From an uncultured Bacteroidales bacterium (lineage in GTDB: Bacteria > Bacteroidota > Bacteroidia > Bacteroidales > Paludibacteraceae): DNA of 6,135 nucleotides. Position 1 is the stretch's first letter. Each line of letters begins with the position of its first letter. The notes below the pieces were generated by a model. That model worked only from the letters and a program-made list of their open reading frames with translations, was not told where the DNA came from and ran no database searches. Shown here piece by piece: positions 1 to 5,705 of this stretch. Location: the NCBI GenBank assembly GCA_946615455.1, contig CAMOHN010000066.1, positions 1 through 6,135 on the forward strand. Direction: 5' to 3'. A program made the position numbers and the translations under genes.

Positions 1-1
1 G

Positions 2-592
2 GACTCGGTGATGCCTATGTTGCGTTCGTTTGACGGCTCGATAGGATTGGAAGCCGCTGCCCAACTGCGCCTAAAGAGCGACATGTCTATCGATCTGCCT
101 TCGGTCAATGCCGGCGCATGGCTAAGGGGCGAAGACCTCGTCCTGCTGGACGGAGAGACTTTCTCCGAAATAGCCAAACTGCTCATGTTCTCCAAGAAAA
201 CGCGCAACCGAATAGACAGCCTCAGCGTAGAGGTGCTGGTCAGAAACAACCAAGTGGAGATCTTCCCCTTCATGCTCGCCATGGACAAGTACCGTGCCGG
301 CGTGGGCGGTAAGCAGCAGTTGGACGGCTCGTTCAACTACCATATATCGCTACTCAAACCGCTCAAACTGGGGTTGGATGTCTATGGACAGGACTTTGAC
401 CACATCCGCTTTAAACTGGTCAAGCCCAAGTACCAGACAACCTCGTCCAAGATAGGCAAGGGCGGAACGCTGCTGCGCAAGGAAGATGCCAATGTCATTC
501 CCGAATTGCAGAAATCCATCCGTGCTTATATTCAGGAGGTGCAGCGCAACGATTTCATTTTGCAGAACTCACGCCGTTATAGACGGCAGTGA
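2..592 (+). CDS. AsmA-like envelope protein, C-terminal part (5' end outside window)
   Basis: The reading frame is open from base 2 to a TGA at 590-592, giving 196 residues with no true start in view; internal GTG/ATG codons at 8 and 11 are not credible starts because the homology-like region already runs through them. The segment resembles the C-terminal AsmA-like region of large Bacteroidetes proteins: an amphipathic helix-like stretch WLRGEDLVLLDGETFSEIAKLL (residues 40-61 of the visible part, split here as WLRGEDLVLLDG and ETFSEIAKLL), then alternating beta-strand text such as SVEVLVRNNQVEIFPF (75-90) and FNYHISLLKPLKLGLDVYG (111-129). AsmA/TamB-like proteins are usually inner-membrane anchored, span the periplasm, and are linked to outer-membrane lipid homeostasis or assembly. 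The tail after about residue 145 is basic (ends RRYRRQ). The last 38 bases overlap the end of the opposing glycosyltransferase gene. Family assignment is by recognition of pattern; exact substrate is unknown. Confidence 0.8.
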   Translation, partial: DSVMPMLRSFDGSIGLEAAAQLRLKSDMSIDLPSVNAGAWLRGEDLVLLDGETFSEIAKLLMFSKKTRNRIDSLSVEVLVRNNQVEIFPFMLAMDKYRAGVGGKQQLDGSFNYHISLLKPLKLGLDVYGQDFDHIRFKLVKPKYQTTSSKIGKGGTLLRKEDANVIPELQKSIRAYIQEVQRNDFILQNSRRYRRQ

Positions 593-1652
593 TGGCAGCA
601 AAGAAAGTGTCGTAACCGAGTTGTTGCGACACTTTTTTTTGTGCCGCTGTGCCCAAACGATGCCTAAGAGCGGCATCGTCATCAAGCCGGTTGATGGCTT
701 GTGCAAGTGCAGAGGGGTTGGCAGGCGGCACCAGCAGACCCGTCTGCCCATCGGTGATGAACTCGGACTGGGCACCATTGTCGGTGGTGATGACAGGTTT
801 ACCTATGGCCATATATTCCAATGCCGCCAGTCCGAATGATTCTTGTGCTACCGAAGGCATAACGCCTATGTCAGCAGCGGCAATGAGGGGAAAGATCTTG
901 TCTTGGAAGCCCGCAAAGGTGACACGGTCGTTCAGTTTGAGCGTCTGCACAGTGTCGCGAAGTGAGCGTGTGTAGGCTTCTAAACCCGAACCTACTATGA
1001 CCAAGTGTGTGGAGGTGTGCGCTTTGGTTATGGCATCGAGCAGATGTTCAATCCCTTTTTCGGGTGACAGGCGTCCGTGGCACATCACGATGGTACGACC
1101 TTGTGGTATGCCATATAGACTGTGCAGGTCAGCGGGCTGCACGGTATCGGGTATGCGGATGGCATTGTGGACGACCGTCATCCGGTCTGTGTTTGTGTTA
1201 GGCTGTGTGCTCAGAAAGGCCTGTTGCGCCAAGCGGGAGACGAAGATAAGTGCATCTATCTGCCCATACAGCCACCGATAGGGCTGGGTGTTTTTAGCCG
1301 GTTTGACCAAGTGGCGGGTCATGACGATGCGTATGTTCTTTCGGCGGCTTAACAGGCGGGCAAAGGCTGCAGTGAAAGCGTCCTTGAAATTATGTACATG
1401 CACCACAGTGTCCTGTCGGTCGGCATTGAGCACACGGGCAAGACGGCAGGCACTGCCCATGTCCCATGCCCCACCCAAACGCATGGTGGTATAGCCTATG
1501 CCCGATTGTTGCAAGCGCCCTGTGATGGCAGGCAAGGGACGGGTCACAGCCTTGACGCTGTGACCCGCTGCCCGAAGGGCTTGTATCAGGTTCAGAGCAT
1601 ATTGCTCACCGCCGCCCCAGACCTTGTTGGAGAGCAAATGGATGACGCGCAT
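555..1652 (-). CDS. GT4-family glycosyltransferase
   Basis: This 365-residue protein is a complete GT-B fold retaining glycosyltransferase of CAZy family GT4. The N-terminal Rossmann half opens MRVIHLLSNKVWGGGEQYAL, with the glycine-rich GGGEQ loop at 13-17; VHVHNFKDAF is at 84-93. The C-terminal half has the donor-binding CHGRLSPEKGIEHLL (191-205), HLVIVGSGLE (216-225), FAGFQDK (246-252) and the EX7E signature ESFGLAALE (E271 and E279), followed by GKPVITTDNGAQSEFI and DGQTGLLVPP. Such enzymes move a sugar from a nucleotide-sugar to an acceptor, often a cell-surface polysaccharide or glycolipid precursor; the donor and acceptor cannot be read from sequence. No signal peptide or transmembrane helix is evident, so it acts on the cytoplasmic side. 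Its ATG lies 7 bases after the amylase stop, making it the last gene of the minus-strand run. Its last 38 bases overlap the convergent AsmA-like gene. Confidence 0.9.
   Translation of the reverse strand: MRVIHLLSNKVWGGGEQYALNLIQALRAAGHSVKAVTRPLPAITGRLQQSGIGYTTMRLGGAWDMGSACRLARVLNADRQDTVVHVHNFKDAFTAAFARLLSRRKNIRIVMTRHLVKPAKNTQPYRWLYGQIDALIFVSRLAQQAFLSTQPNTNTDRMTVVHNAIRIPDTVQPADLHSLYGIPQGRTIVMCHGRLSPEKGIEHLLDAITKAHTSTHLVIVGSGLEAYTRSLRDTVQTLKLNDRVTFAGFQDKIFPLIAAADIGVMPSVAQESFGLAALEYMAIGKPVITTDNGAQSEFITDGQTGLLVPPANPSALAQAINRLDDDAALRHRLGTAAQKKVSQQLGYDTFFAAITAVYNGVSSAK
604..640 (+). terminator. Intrinsic terminator of the AsmA-like gene, inside the opposing CDS
   Basis: A 13-bp stem pairs 604-616 (AAAGTGTCGTAAC) with 623-635 (GTTGCGACACTTT), with one G-T wobble at 613/626 and a six-base loop (617-622). 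It runs directly into eight Ts (633-640). It lies 11 bases after the AsmA-like stop codon, which is the expected place for a Rho-independent terminator on the + strand. On the other strand the same bases are coding (about residues 338-351 of the glycosyltransferase). Read on the minus strand the hairpin is followed only by an interrupted T run (TTTCTTT), so termination in that direction should be weaker. Confidence 0.88.
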
Positions 1653-1659
1653 AGAGGAC

Positions 1660-3501
1660 TTATCGGGTCAGTTTGACCACCAGACTACCCAAGGGCTCCA
1701 CGCTGAGGTCGGTGCGGCTCAGGTCCACACGCTCGCCGGTCAGCACCTCGTGACCGACGGGGTTGTAGCGATTGAGCAACTCGGCGTAGTGGTCGGTGGG
1801 AATGATCTTGGTCTGTTCCGTACCGTTGACAAAAACAAAGACGGCACCTTGCTCGTCATAGCGGAAGAAGGCATAGGTGTTGCCACGGTCAAGGAAGTGC
1901 ATGGTCTTGCCCGTGTGAATGAGCGGTTCAGTCTGCCGCCAGCGGTAGAGACGGCTCACATAGTCATATAGTTGGCGCTGTACCTCGGGCAGTGTGTCTG
2001 CTTTGGGTAAGGGCATGCGCAGGGTCGAGTGACCTTGGCTCATGTCCGATGAGCGCATGCCGTACTCGTCACCGGCGAAGATTTGCGGTATGCCACGCAG
2101 GGTGGCCACCAATGTATGCCCAAGGCGCACACGGCGAAGGTCGTTATCCTTTACTACATCGGCAAAACGGTCCATGTCGTGGTTGCCCACAAAGAGCAAC
2201 AGTTGATTGACATCGGCATAGAGATAGTCCATTGCCACGGCATCATAGACCTTGGTCATTCCGCCGCCCCAGTAGTTACCATCGTTCTCCAGTGCCTGAC
2301 GGATGGCTTCTTCCACGGGGAAGTCCATGACCGAGGGCAGCCCTGAGTCGTAGCCGTCATAGTTCTTGGTGCCCGACTGCCAGTAAGCCACAGCCGAGGC
2401 GGGACGGGTCCAGCACTCACCCACGATGTTGAGGTTGGGATACTCATCGCGTATAGCCTTGGTCCACAGTGCCGAAGCGTGCTTGCCTATATAGGGGTAG
2501 GTGTCCACGCGCAAACCGTCTAAGTCGGCGTACTCCACCCACCAGATAGCCCATTGTTGGAAGTACTTGAGCAGATCCTCGTTGTCCAAGTTCATGTCGG
2601 GCATCGGTGTGTCGAACCACCCTCGATTGCTCAACTCGCGGTCGTAGGCAGAGGCATTGACATCGTAGTTGGCAGAGAAGGCATTGCAGGTGTTGGTGAA
2701 GGTGGGGAACTGATTGACCCAGTCCTTGTAGGGCAGGTCCTGCATCCACCAGTGTCCTGCACCGCAGTGGTTGGGCACCATATCTATGATGATTTTCAGT
2801 CCTTTTTGATGCGCTGTTTGCACCATTTGTCGGTACAGCTCGTTCGAGCCGTAGCGCGGGTCAATATGGTAGTAGTCGGAGCAGGCATAGCCGTGGTAGC
2901 TCCACGCGGCTTCGTTGTCCTCCAGTAGCGGAGTGGGCCAGATGGCGGTCGCTCCGGTCTGGCGGATATAGTCGAGGCTGTTGATGATACCCTGTATGTC
3001 GCCGCCCCAGCGACCGTGGATGTTCTGCTTGTCACCTTTCTCTTTCATGGTGCTGACGGTGTTGTTCGTGGGGTCGCCATCGACAAAGCGGTCGGACATG
3101 ATCAGATACACACAGTCCGCCGAGGTGAAGGATCGGCGCTCACGGCTGCCTTGACGACGCTCGGCTATGACATAGTCTGTGCTCACTTTGCGTCCCGCTT
3201 TGCTCAGGGTGATGCGGTAGGTACCCGGCTCGTTGACCTCAAGGTCAAGAAACAGATAATTGGGCGAGTAAGCATTGTGCTGTCCTGTGACGCGCAGACC
3301 GGTGCAGTCACCTTTCACAACGCGCTTGCCGTTGAGGCGTTGAACGGTCACGGTACTGCTGACCAAGTCTTCGCCGTGTAGCATGAGGGTCAGCGGGGTG
3401 TGCATGTCGGTCCACCAGCAGAGTGGCTCCACTTGGCGAATCTGCATGGCTTGCACGCTCACGGCGACAAGCAGGATGAGGGTTGTAAATAGATGTTTCA
3501 T
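1660..3501 (-). CDS. Secreted GH13 alpha-amylase / neopullulanase-like (SusA type)
   Basis: A 613-residue glycoside hydrolase of family 13 that should cleave alpha-1,4 links in starch-derived oligosaccharides, pullulan or cyclodextrins. I start at the ATG at 3501 because it begins a clean signal peptide, MKHLFTTLILLVAVSVQA, with likely cleavage after VQA; there is no lipobox cysteine, so a soluble periplasmic enzyme is expected. In this numbering, roughly 20-115 is a cyclomaltodextrinase N-type domain (VEPLCWWTDMHTPLTLMLHG), followed by the (beta/alpha)8 barrel beginning VYLIMSDRFVDGDP. All GH13 motifs are present: DMVPNH (240-245), GLRVDTYPY with nucleophile D333, VGECW with acid/base E362, and GNHDMDR with D442. 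A C-terminal beta-sandwich closes the protein (about 540-613). The length matches SusA-like enzymes of Bacteroides. It follows the GNAT gene by 28 bases and precedes the GT4 gene by 7; no susC/susD partner is in the window. Precise specificity is inferred only. Confidence 0.92.
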   Translation of the reverse strand: MKHLFTTLILLVAVSVQAMQIRQVEPLCWWTDMHTPLTLMLHGEDLVSSTVTVQRLNGKRVVKGDCTGLRVTGQHNAYSPNYLFLDLEVNEPGTYRITLSKAGRKVSTDYVIAERRQGSRERRSFTSADCVYLIMSDRFVDGDPTNNTVSTMKEKGDKQNIHGRWGGDIQGIINSLDYIRQTGATAIWPTPLLEDNEAAWSYHGYACSDYYHIDPRYGSNELYRQMVQTAHQKGLKIIIDMVPNHCGAGHWWMQDLPYKDWVNQFPTFTNTCNAFSANYDVNASAYDRELSNRGWFDTPMPDMNLDNEDLLKYFQQWAIWWVEYADLDGLRVDTYPYIGKHASALWTKAIRDEYPNLNIVGECWTRPASAVAYWQSGTKNYDGYDSGLPSVMDFPVEEAIRQALENDGNYWGGGMTKVYDAVAMDYLYADVNQLLLFVGNHDMDRFADVVKDNDLRRVRLGHTLVATLRGIPQIFAGDEYGMRSSDMSQGHSTLRMPLPKADTLPEVQRQLYDYVSRLYRWRQTEPLIHTGKTMHFLDRGNTYAFFRYDEQGAVFVFVNGTEQTKIIPTDHYAELLNRYNPVGHEVLTGERVDLSRTDLSVEPLGSLVVKLTR

Positions 3502-3529
3502 AACAGTATAGGTTGTTTCGTTATCGTTG

Positions 3530-4045
3530 TTAATCATTGGAAAACGGGTTCTCGTTGTTTTTCAGCCACAGGCGGGCATCGTGTTCGCGTGTCCAGGCGG
3601 GCAGTACGGACGAGGACTGAAAACCCAGACGGTCAAAGAGACGCTCGCTGGCGGTGTTGTCGGTCGAGACAAAAGCATAGACAAGGCGAAAGTGTAAGAA
3701 AGCGAAAGCATAGTCCATCAGGCGCTTCATCGCCTCGGCACCATAGCCTTGACGGCGGTAATGGGGAGCCACATAGATGCCTATGCCGGCACGCAGGTTG
3801 CGCGGCTCAAAGTCGAATAGGTCAATGCAACCCACCGGCAAAGTGCCATCCGAGTCGGTCACATCAATGACCAGTCGCAGTTGCCCGTCACGGTAGATAT
3901 CGCCTGTGGTCTGCTCCAAGTAGTTGCGCAGGTCTTGCCGGCTGAGCGGATTGTGGTTGCTGCCATCTGCCCAAGAGGCAGAATCGTTCTCCCACACATA
4001 AAGCAAGGGCAAGTCGGCGGGTTCGATTTTGCGGAGAGTGAGCAT
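3530..4045 (-). CDS. GNAT-family N-acetyltransferase (RimL/SpeG-like)
   Basis: A 171-residue single-domain acetyltransferase of the GNAT superfamily. The acetyl-CoA motif A is clear: GIGIYVAPHYRRQGYGAEAM, with the pyrophosphate-binding RRQGYGA at residues 97-103 (Q/RxxGxG/A pattern). It is followed by the motif B region VYAFVSTDNTASERLFDRLGF (122-142; the N of DN and the LFDRLGF helix are typical). The N terminus, LTLRKIEPADLPLLYVWEN, is that of the RimJ/RimL/SpeG subgroup, members of which acetylate protein N termini, polyamines or small amines. The true substrate cannot be told from sequence. It is probably cytoplasmic. The ATG sits 3 bases after the stop of the HAD-like gene, so translation is likely coupled within the recR run. 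Confidence 0.9.
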   Translation of the reverse strand: MLTLRKIEPADLPLLYVWENDSASWADGSNHNPLSRQDLRNYLEQTTGDIYRDGQLRLVIDVTDSDGTLPVGCIDLFDFEPRNLRAGIGIYVAPHYRRQGYGAEAMKRLMDYAFAFLHFRLVYAFVSTDNTASERLFDRLGFQSSSVLPAWTREHDARLWLKNNENPFSND

Positions 4046-4048
4046 GGC

Positions 4049-4465
4049 TTATTCACCGAAAAGACGTTGTAGAAAGCCTTCCTTTTTCTTAGGCGGAGCG
4101 GCTTGGAAGGGGGTAAAGGGTCTGCCGGAGGGAATCATCTCGTAGATAACTCCCCAGTCAGGCAGTCCGCCAAGGTTGCGGTCGTCTATGAAAAGGTCCA
4201 CCCTAAGTTTGCGCGAGCCGAAGCCGTCGGTGGGCACATCCTCGGGGTCGTCACTATTGACGGCATAGAACTCCACGCCCCGCTCACGGCAGTAGTCCAC
4301 GGCGGCTTGCAGCAACTCGCCCTCACGACACGACCAAAGAATGAGCTGGTGATGATCGACCTGTTGCAGCCGTTTGAGGGTCTCAATGGCAAAGGGAATG
4401 GGCTTGCCTATGTCGGGATAGGCATGGGTGACAATGGTGCCGTCAAAATCAATAGCTATCTTCAT
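4049..4465 (-). CDS. Small HAD-like hydrolase (BT_0820-like)
   Basis: A 138-residue protein starting MKIAIDFDGTIVTH, with the HAD motif I DxDGT (D6, D8) at the extreme N terminus. A motif II candidate is LILWSCREGE (S45). K86 in SRKLRVDLF is a candidate motif III lysine, and FIDDRNLGGLPDWG supplies the acidic motif IV (D94, D95). There is no room for a full cap domain, as in small phosphatase-like HAD proteins; it resembles from memory the Bacteroides protein BT_0820 of solved structure but unclear substrate. I choose the ATG at 4465; a longer in-frame start at 4522 would add 19 non-conserved residues lying wholly over the upstream gene. The chosen start overlaps the upstream membrane-protein gene by 17 bases. 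The C-terminal tail is unusual: proline-rich, then KKKEGFLQRLFGE, a short basic-hydrophobic end. A phosphatase activity is a family-level expectation, not shown. Confidence 0.85.
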   Translation of the reverse strand: MKIAIDFDGTIVTHAYPDIGKPIPFAIETLKRLQQVDHHQLILWSCREGELLQAAVDYCRERGVEFYAVNSDDPEDVPTDGFGSRKLRVDLFIDDRNLGGLPDWGVIYEMIPSGRPFTPFQAAPPKKKEGFLQRLFGE

Positions 4466-4907
4466 CGCTTTGCAGTTCAAGGTCAATCTTGCGTTCGTTG
4501 GGCTTGCAGAAATAAAGCGCAATAGCCGTAATGGCTGCCAGCCATATCATGCTTTGGTAGCCGCCCATCATATAGTAGAAAAAGATGTTGGCCATCAAGG
4601 GAATGCCAATGGCAAGGATGCGCAGTTTGGCGGACTGCACATAGAGTCGCTCACGCTTGGTCTCGTCTTCAATCAGGCGGATGTGGCGGCATTGCTTCTT
4701 GAATGTAAACAGCCCGACAGGTATCATAAAGAGCGTGGTGGCAATTGCCACGGTCTGTATCGTAGTACCTATACCTTGATTGGGGTCTATAGGGGTGAAC
4801 AGCCCTTTGCTGATGAGTAGATACATGATGGCTGCGGTTAGCACGGTGAGACCCATGCAACCATAGTAGTAGAAATTGAGTTGGCGGACAATCTGTTTCT
4901 TGTTCAT
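4449..4907 (-). CDS. Conserved hypothetical membrane protein, four predicted helices
   Basis: A 152-residue protein without a recognisable enzymatic motif. Hydrophobic stretches suggest four transmembrane helices at about 14-33 (YGCMGLTVLTAAIMYLLIS), 48-68, 95-113 (LRILAIGIPLMANIFFYYM) and 116-134. The loop between helices 2 and 3 is highly charged (KKQCRHIRLIEDETKRERL), and both ends are hydrophilic, with an acidic tail LELQSDEDSY. By the positive-inside tendency the central loop and the lysine-rich N terminus would face the cytoplasm. Similar small membrane proteins next to recR occur, as far as I recall, in other Bacteroidales, but no function is established to my knowledge. The gene lies 41 bases after recR, and its last 17 bases overlap the start of the HAD-like gene, supporting co-translation. 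Confidence 0.82.
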   Translation of the reverse strand: MNKKQIVRQLNFYYYGCMGLTVLTAAIMYLLISKGLFTPIDPNQGIGTTIQTVAIATTLFMIPVGLFTFKKQCRHIRLIEDETKRERLYVQSAKLRILAIGIPLMANIFFYYMMGGYQSMIWLAAITAIALYFCKPNERKIDLELQSDEDSY

Positions 4908-4948
4908 AATGGGGAAATGTATAAATGAGTTATTTGGTCTAAAGAGTA

Positions 4949-5575
4949 TCAGAGTGGTTGGCGGTTCAGGATGGCGCGTCCGAGGGTCACTTCGTCGGTA
5001 TATTCCGGCTCGTTGCCCACCGCTATGCCGCGTGCTATCTGACTGACTTTGATGGTGGTTCCATCGTCACGGGGCGGCACCTCTTGCAGCCGCTTGTGGA
5101 TGTAGAAACCGGTGGTGTCGCCCTCCATGGTGGCGGGTAGGGCAAAGATGACTTCTCTGACGGGTTCGGTCTTCATGCGCTCCACAAGCGAGCCTATCTC
5201 AATGTCGCCCGGACCAATGCCGTCCATGGGCGAGATGACACCGCCCAGCACATGATACACACCGTTGTACTGCCCCGTGTTCTCAATGGCGAGCACATCC
5301 TGTATGTCTGCCACCACGCACACGGTGTGTTTGTCACGGCTGTGCGACGAGCAGATACTGCACACCTCGGAGTCCGAAATGGTGTGGCACAAACGACAAT
5401 AGTGAACCTCCTGCTTGAGCCGTAGCAACGAGCCGGCAAATGCTTCTACCTCCTTTGCGTCACGGCGCAATAGATTGAGCGTCAGGCGTATGGCGGTCTT
5501 CCTGCCGATGCCGGGAAGGGTGTTCATCTGCTGAACGGCTTGTTCCAAAAGTGCACTGGGTAATTCGCTGGTCAT
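4949..5575 (-). CDS. recR: Recombination mediator RecR
   Basis: A 208-residue RecR, close to the usual length of about 200. RecR works with RecO (and RecF) to load RecA on single-stranded DNA coated with SSB at gaps. The order of domains is standard: helix-hairpin-helix LPGIGRKTAIRLTLNLL (20-36), four-cysteine zinc finger C60-x2-C63 and C72-x2-C75 (HYCRLCH, VCSIC), Toprim domain from VCVVADIQDVLAIENTGQYN (85-104) through HVLGGVISPMDGIGPGDI (108-125), and the C-terminal ATMEGDTTGFYI, ARGIAVGNEPEYTDEVTLGRAI. Two oddities: residue 89 is Ala (codon GCA, bases 5309-5311) where family members usually have Glu in the CVVE motif, and the segment PPRDDGTT (167-174) looks longer than in relatives I recall. 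It is the first gene of the minus-strand run and is divergent from thiL across 126 bases. Confidence 0.96.
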   Translation of the reverse strand: MTSELPSALLEQAVQQMNTLPGIGRKTAIRLTLNLLRRDAKEVEAFAGSLLRLKQEVHYCRLCHTISDSEVCSICSSHSRDKHTVCVVADIQDVLAIENTGQYNGVYHVLGGVISPMDGIGPGDIEIGSLVERMKTEPVREVIFALPATMEGDTTGFYIHKRLQEVPPRDDGTTIKVSQIARGIAVGNEPEYTDEVTLGRAILNRQPL

Positions 5576-5597
5576 ACGGATAGTATTGATAGAGCCG

Positions 5598-5628
5598 CAA
5601 AGTTACCCGCTTTTTTCGGTTGAGGAAA
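5598..5628 (-). promoter_or_regulatory. Candidate Bacteroidetes-type promoter of recR and downstream genes
   Basis: On the minus strand, TAACTTTG (bases 5605-5598) matches the Bacteroides -7 element TAnnTTTG exactly. Nineteen bases upstream is TTTC (5628-5625), one mismatch from the -33 element TTTG and at the expected spacing. The transcript would start near 5590, leaving a short leader of about 15 bases to the recR ATG at 5575. The match is to a short consensus, so it is a plausible rather than proven promoter. Confidence 0.5.
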
Positions 5629-5635
5629 TTATTTT

Positions 5636-5649
5636 TGCCATTTTTGGCA
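5636..5649. repeat. Short inverted repeat in the recR/thiL divergent region (operator candidate)
   Basis: TGCCA (5636-5640) and TGGCA (5645-5649) form a perfect five-base inverted repeat with a four-T spacer. It lies about midway between the two candidate promoters and touches the possible -33 box for thiL. A dimeric regulator could bind here, but such a short repeat can arise by chance and there is no regulator gene in the window. Confidence 0.3.
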
Positions 5650-5677
5650 TATCTTCACACCGAATGCACTACTTTTG
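5641..5677 (+). promoter_or_regulatory. Candidate Bacteroidetes-type promoter of thiL
   Basis: TACTTTTG (5670-5677) matches the -7 element TAnnTTTG exactly. The best upstream box is TTTG at 5643-5646, within a T-rich run; its 23-base spacing to the -7 element is longer than the usual 19-21. The start of transcription would be near 5684, next to an A8 tract (5684-5691), giving a leader of under 20 bases before the thiL ATG. No thiamine (TPP) riboswitch could fit in such a leader. Confidence 0.45.
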
Positions 5678-5690
5678 CCGCCGAAAAAAA

Positions 5691-5705
5691 ATGTTACTAC
5701 TATGA
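5691..5705 (+). other. Four-codon mini-ORF overlapping the thiL start
   Basis: The bases ATG TTA CTA CTA TGA encode Met-Leu-Leu-Leu-stop. The stop overlaps the thiL ATG (ATGA at 5702-5705), the arrangement seen in translationally coupled genes, and its ATG follows directly on the A8 tract that would favour initiation. It may be a coupling leader or simply chance; nothing beyond position and overlap supports translation. Confidence 0.25.

Noticed and set aside
570..591. Hairpin GCCGT-N5-ACGGC around the AsmA-like stop codon
   Set aside because: Short stem without a following T run on either strand; the better terminator lies just downstream at 604-640.
630..643. Possible programmed -1 frameshift in the GT4 gene: A8 tract (CAA AAA AAA G) followed by a stem
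   Set aside because: The stem starts with no spacer after the slippery run, the shifted frame only swaps a short C-terminal tail, and both elements are explained by the + strand terminator.
2554..2928. Plus-strand 124-codon open frame inside the amylase gene
   Set aside because: It is a shadow of the GH13 barrel codons on the other strand; the valine-rich translation reflects codon bias, not a gene.
3502..3537. Longer amylase start at ATG 3537, adding 12 residues
   Set aside because: It would overlap the GNAT stop and put a polar stretch (MINNDNETTYTV) before a clean signal peptide that begins at 3501.
4466..4522. Longer HAD-like start at ATG 4522
   Set aside because: The extra 19 residues lie wholly within the upstream membrane-protein gene and precede the beta strand of motif I (MKIAIDFDGT), where the family normally starts.
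4914..4943. Internal promoter between recR and the membrane-protein gene (TTTA, 18 bases, TACATTTC on the minus strand)
   Set aside because: Each box has a mismatch to the Bacteroides consensus and the spacing is short; in A/T-rich spacer DNA this is easily chance.
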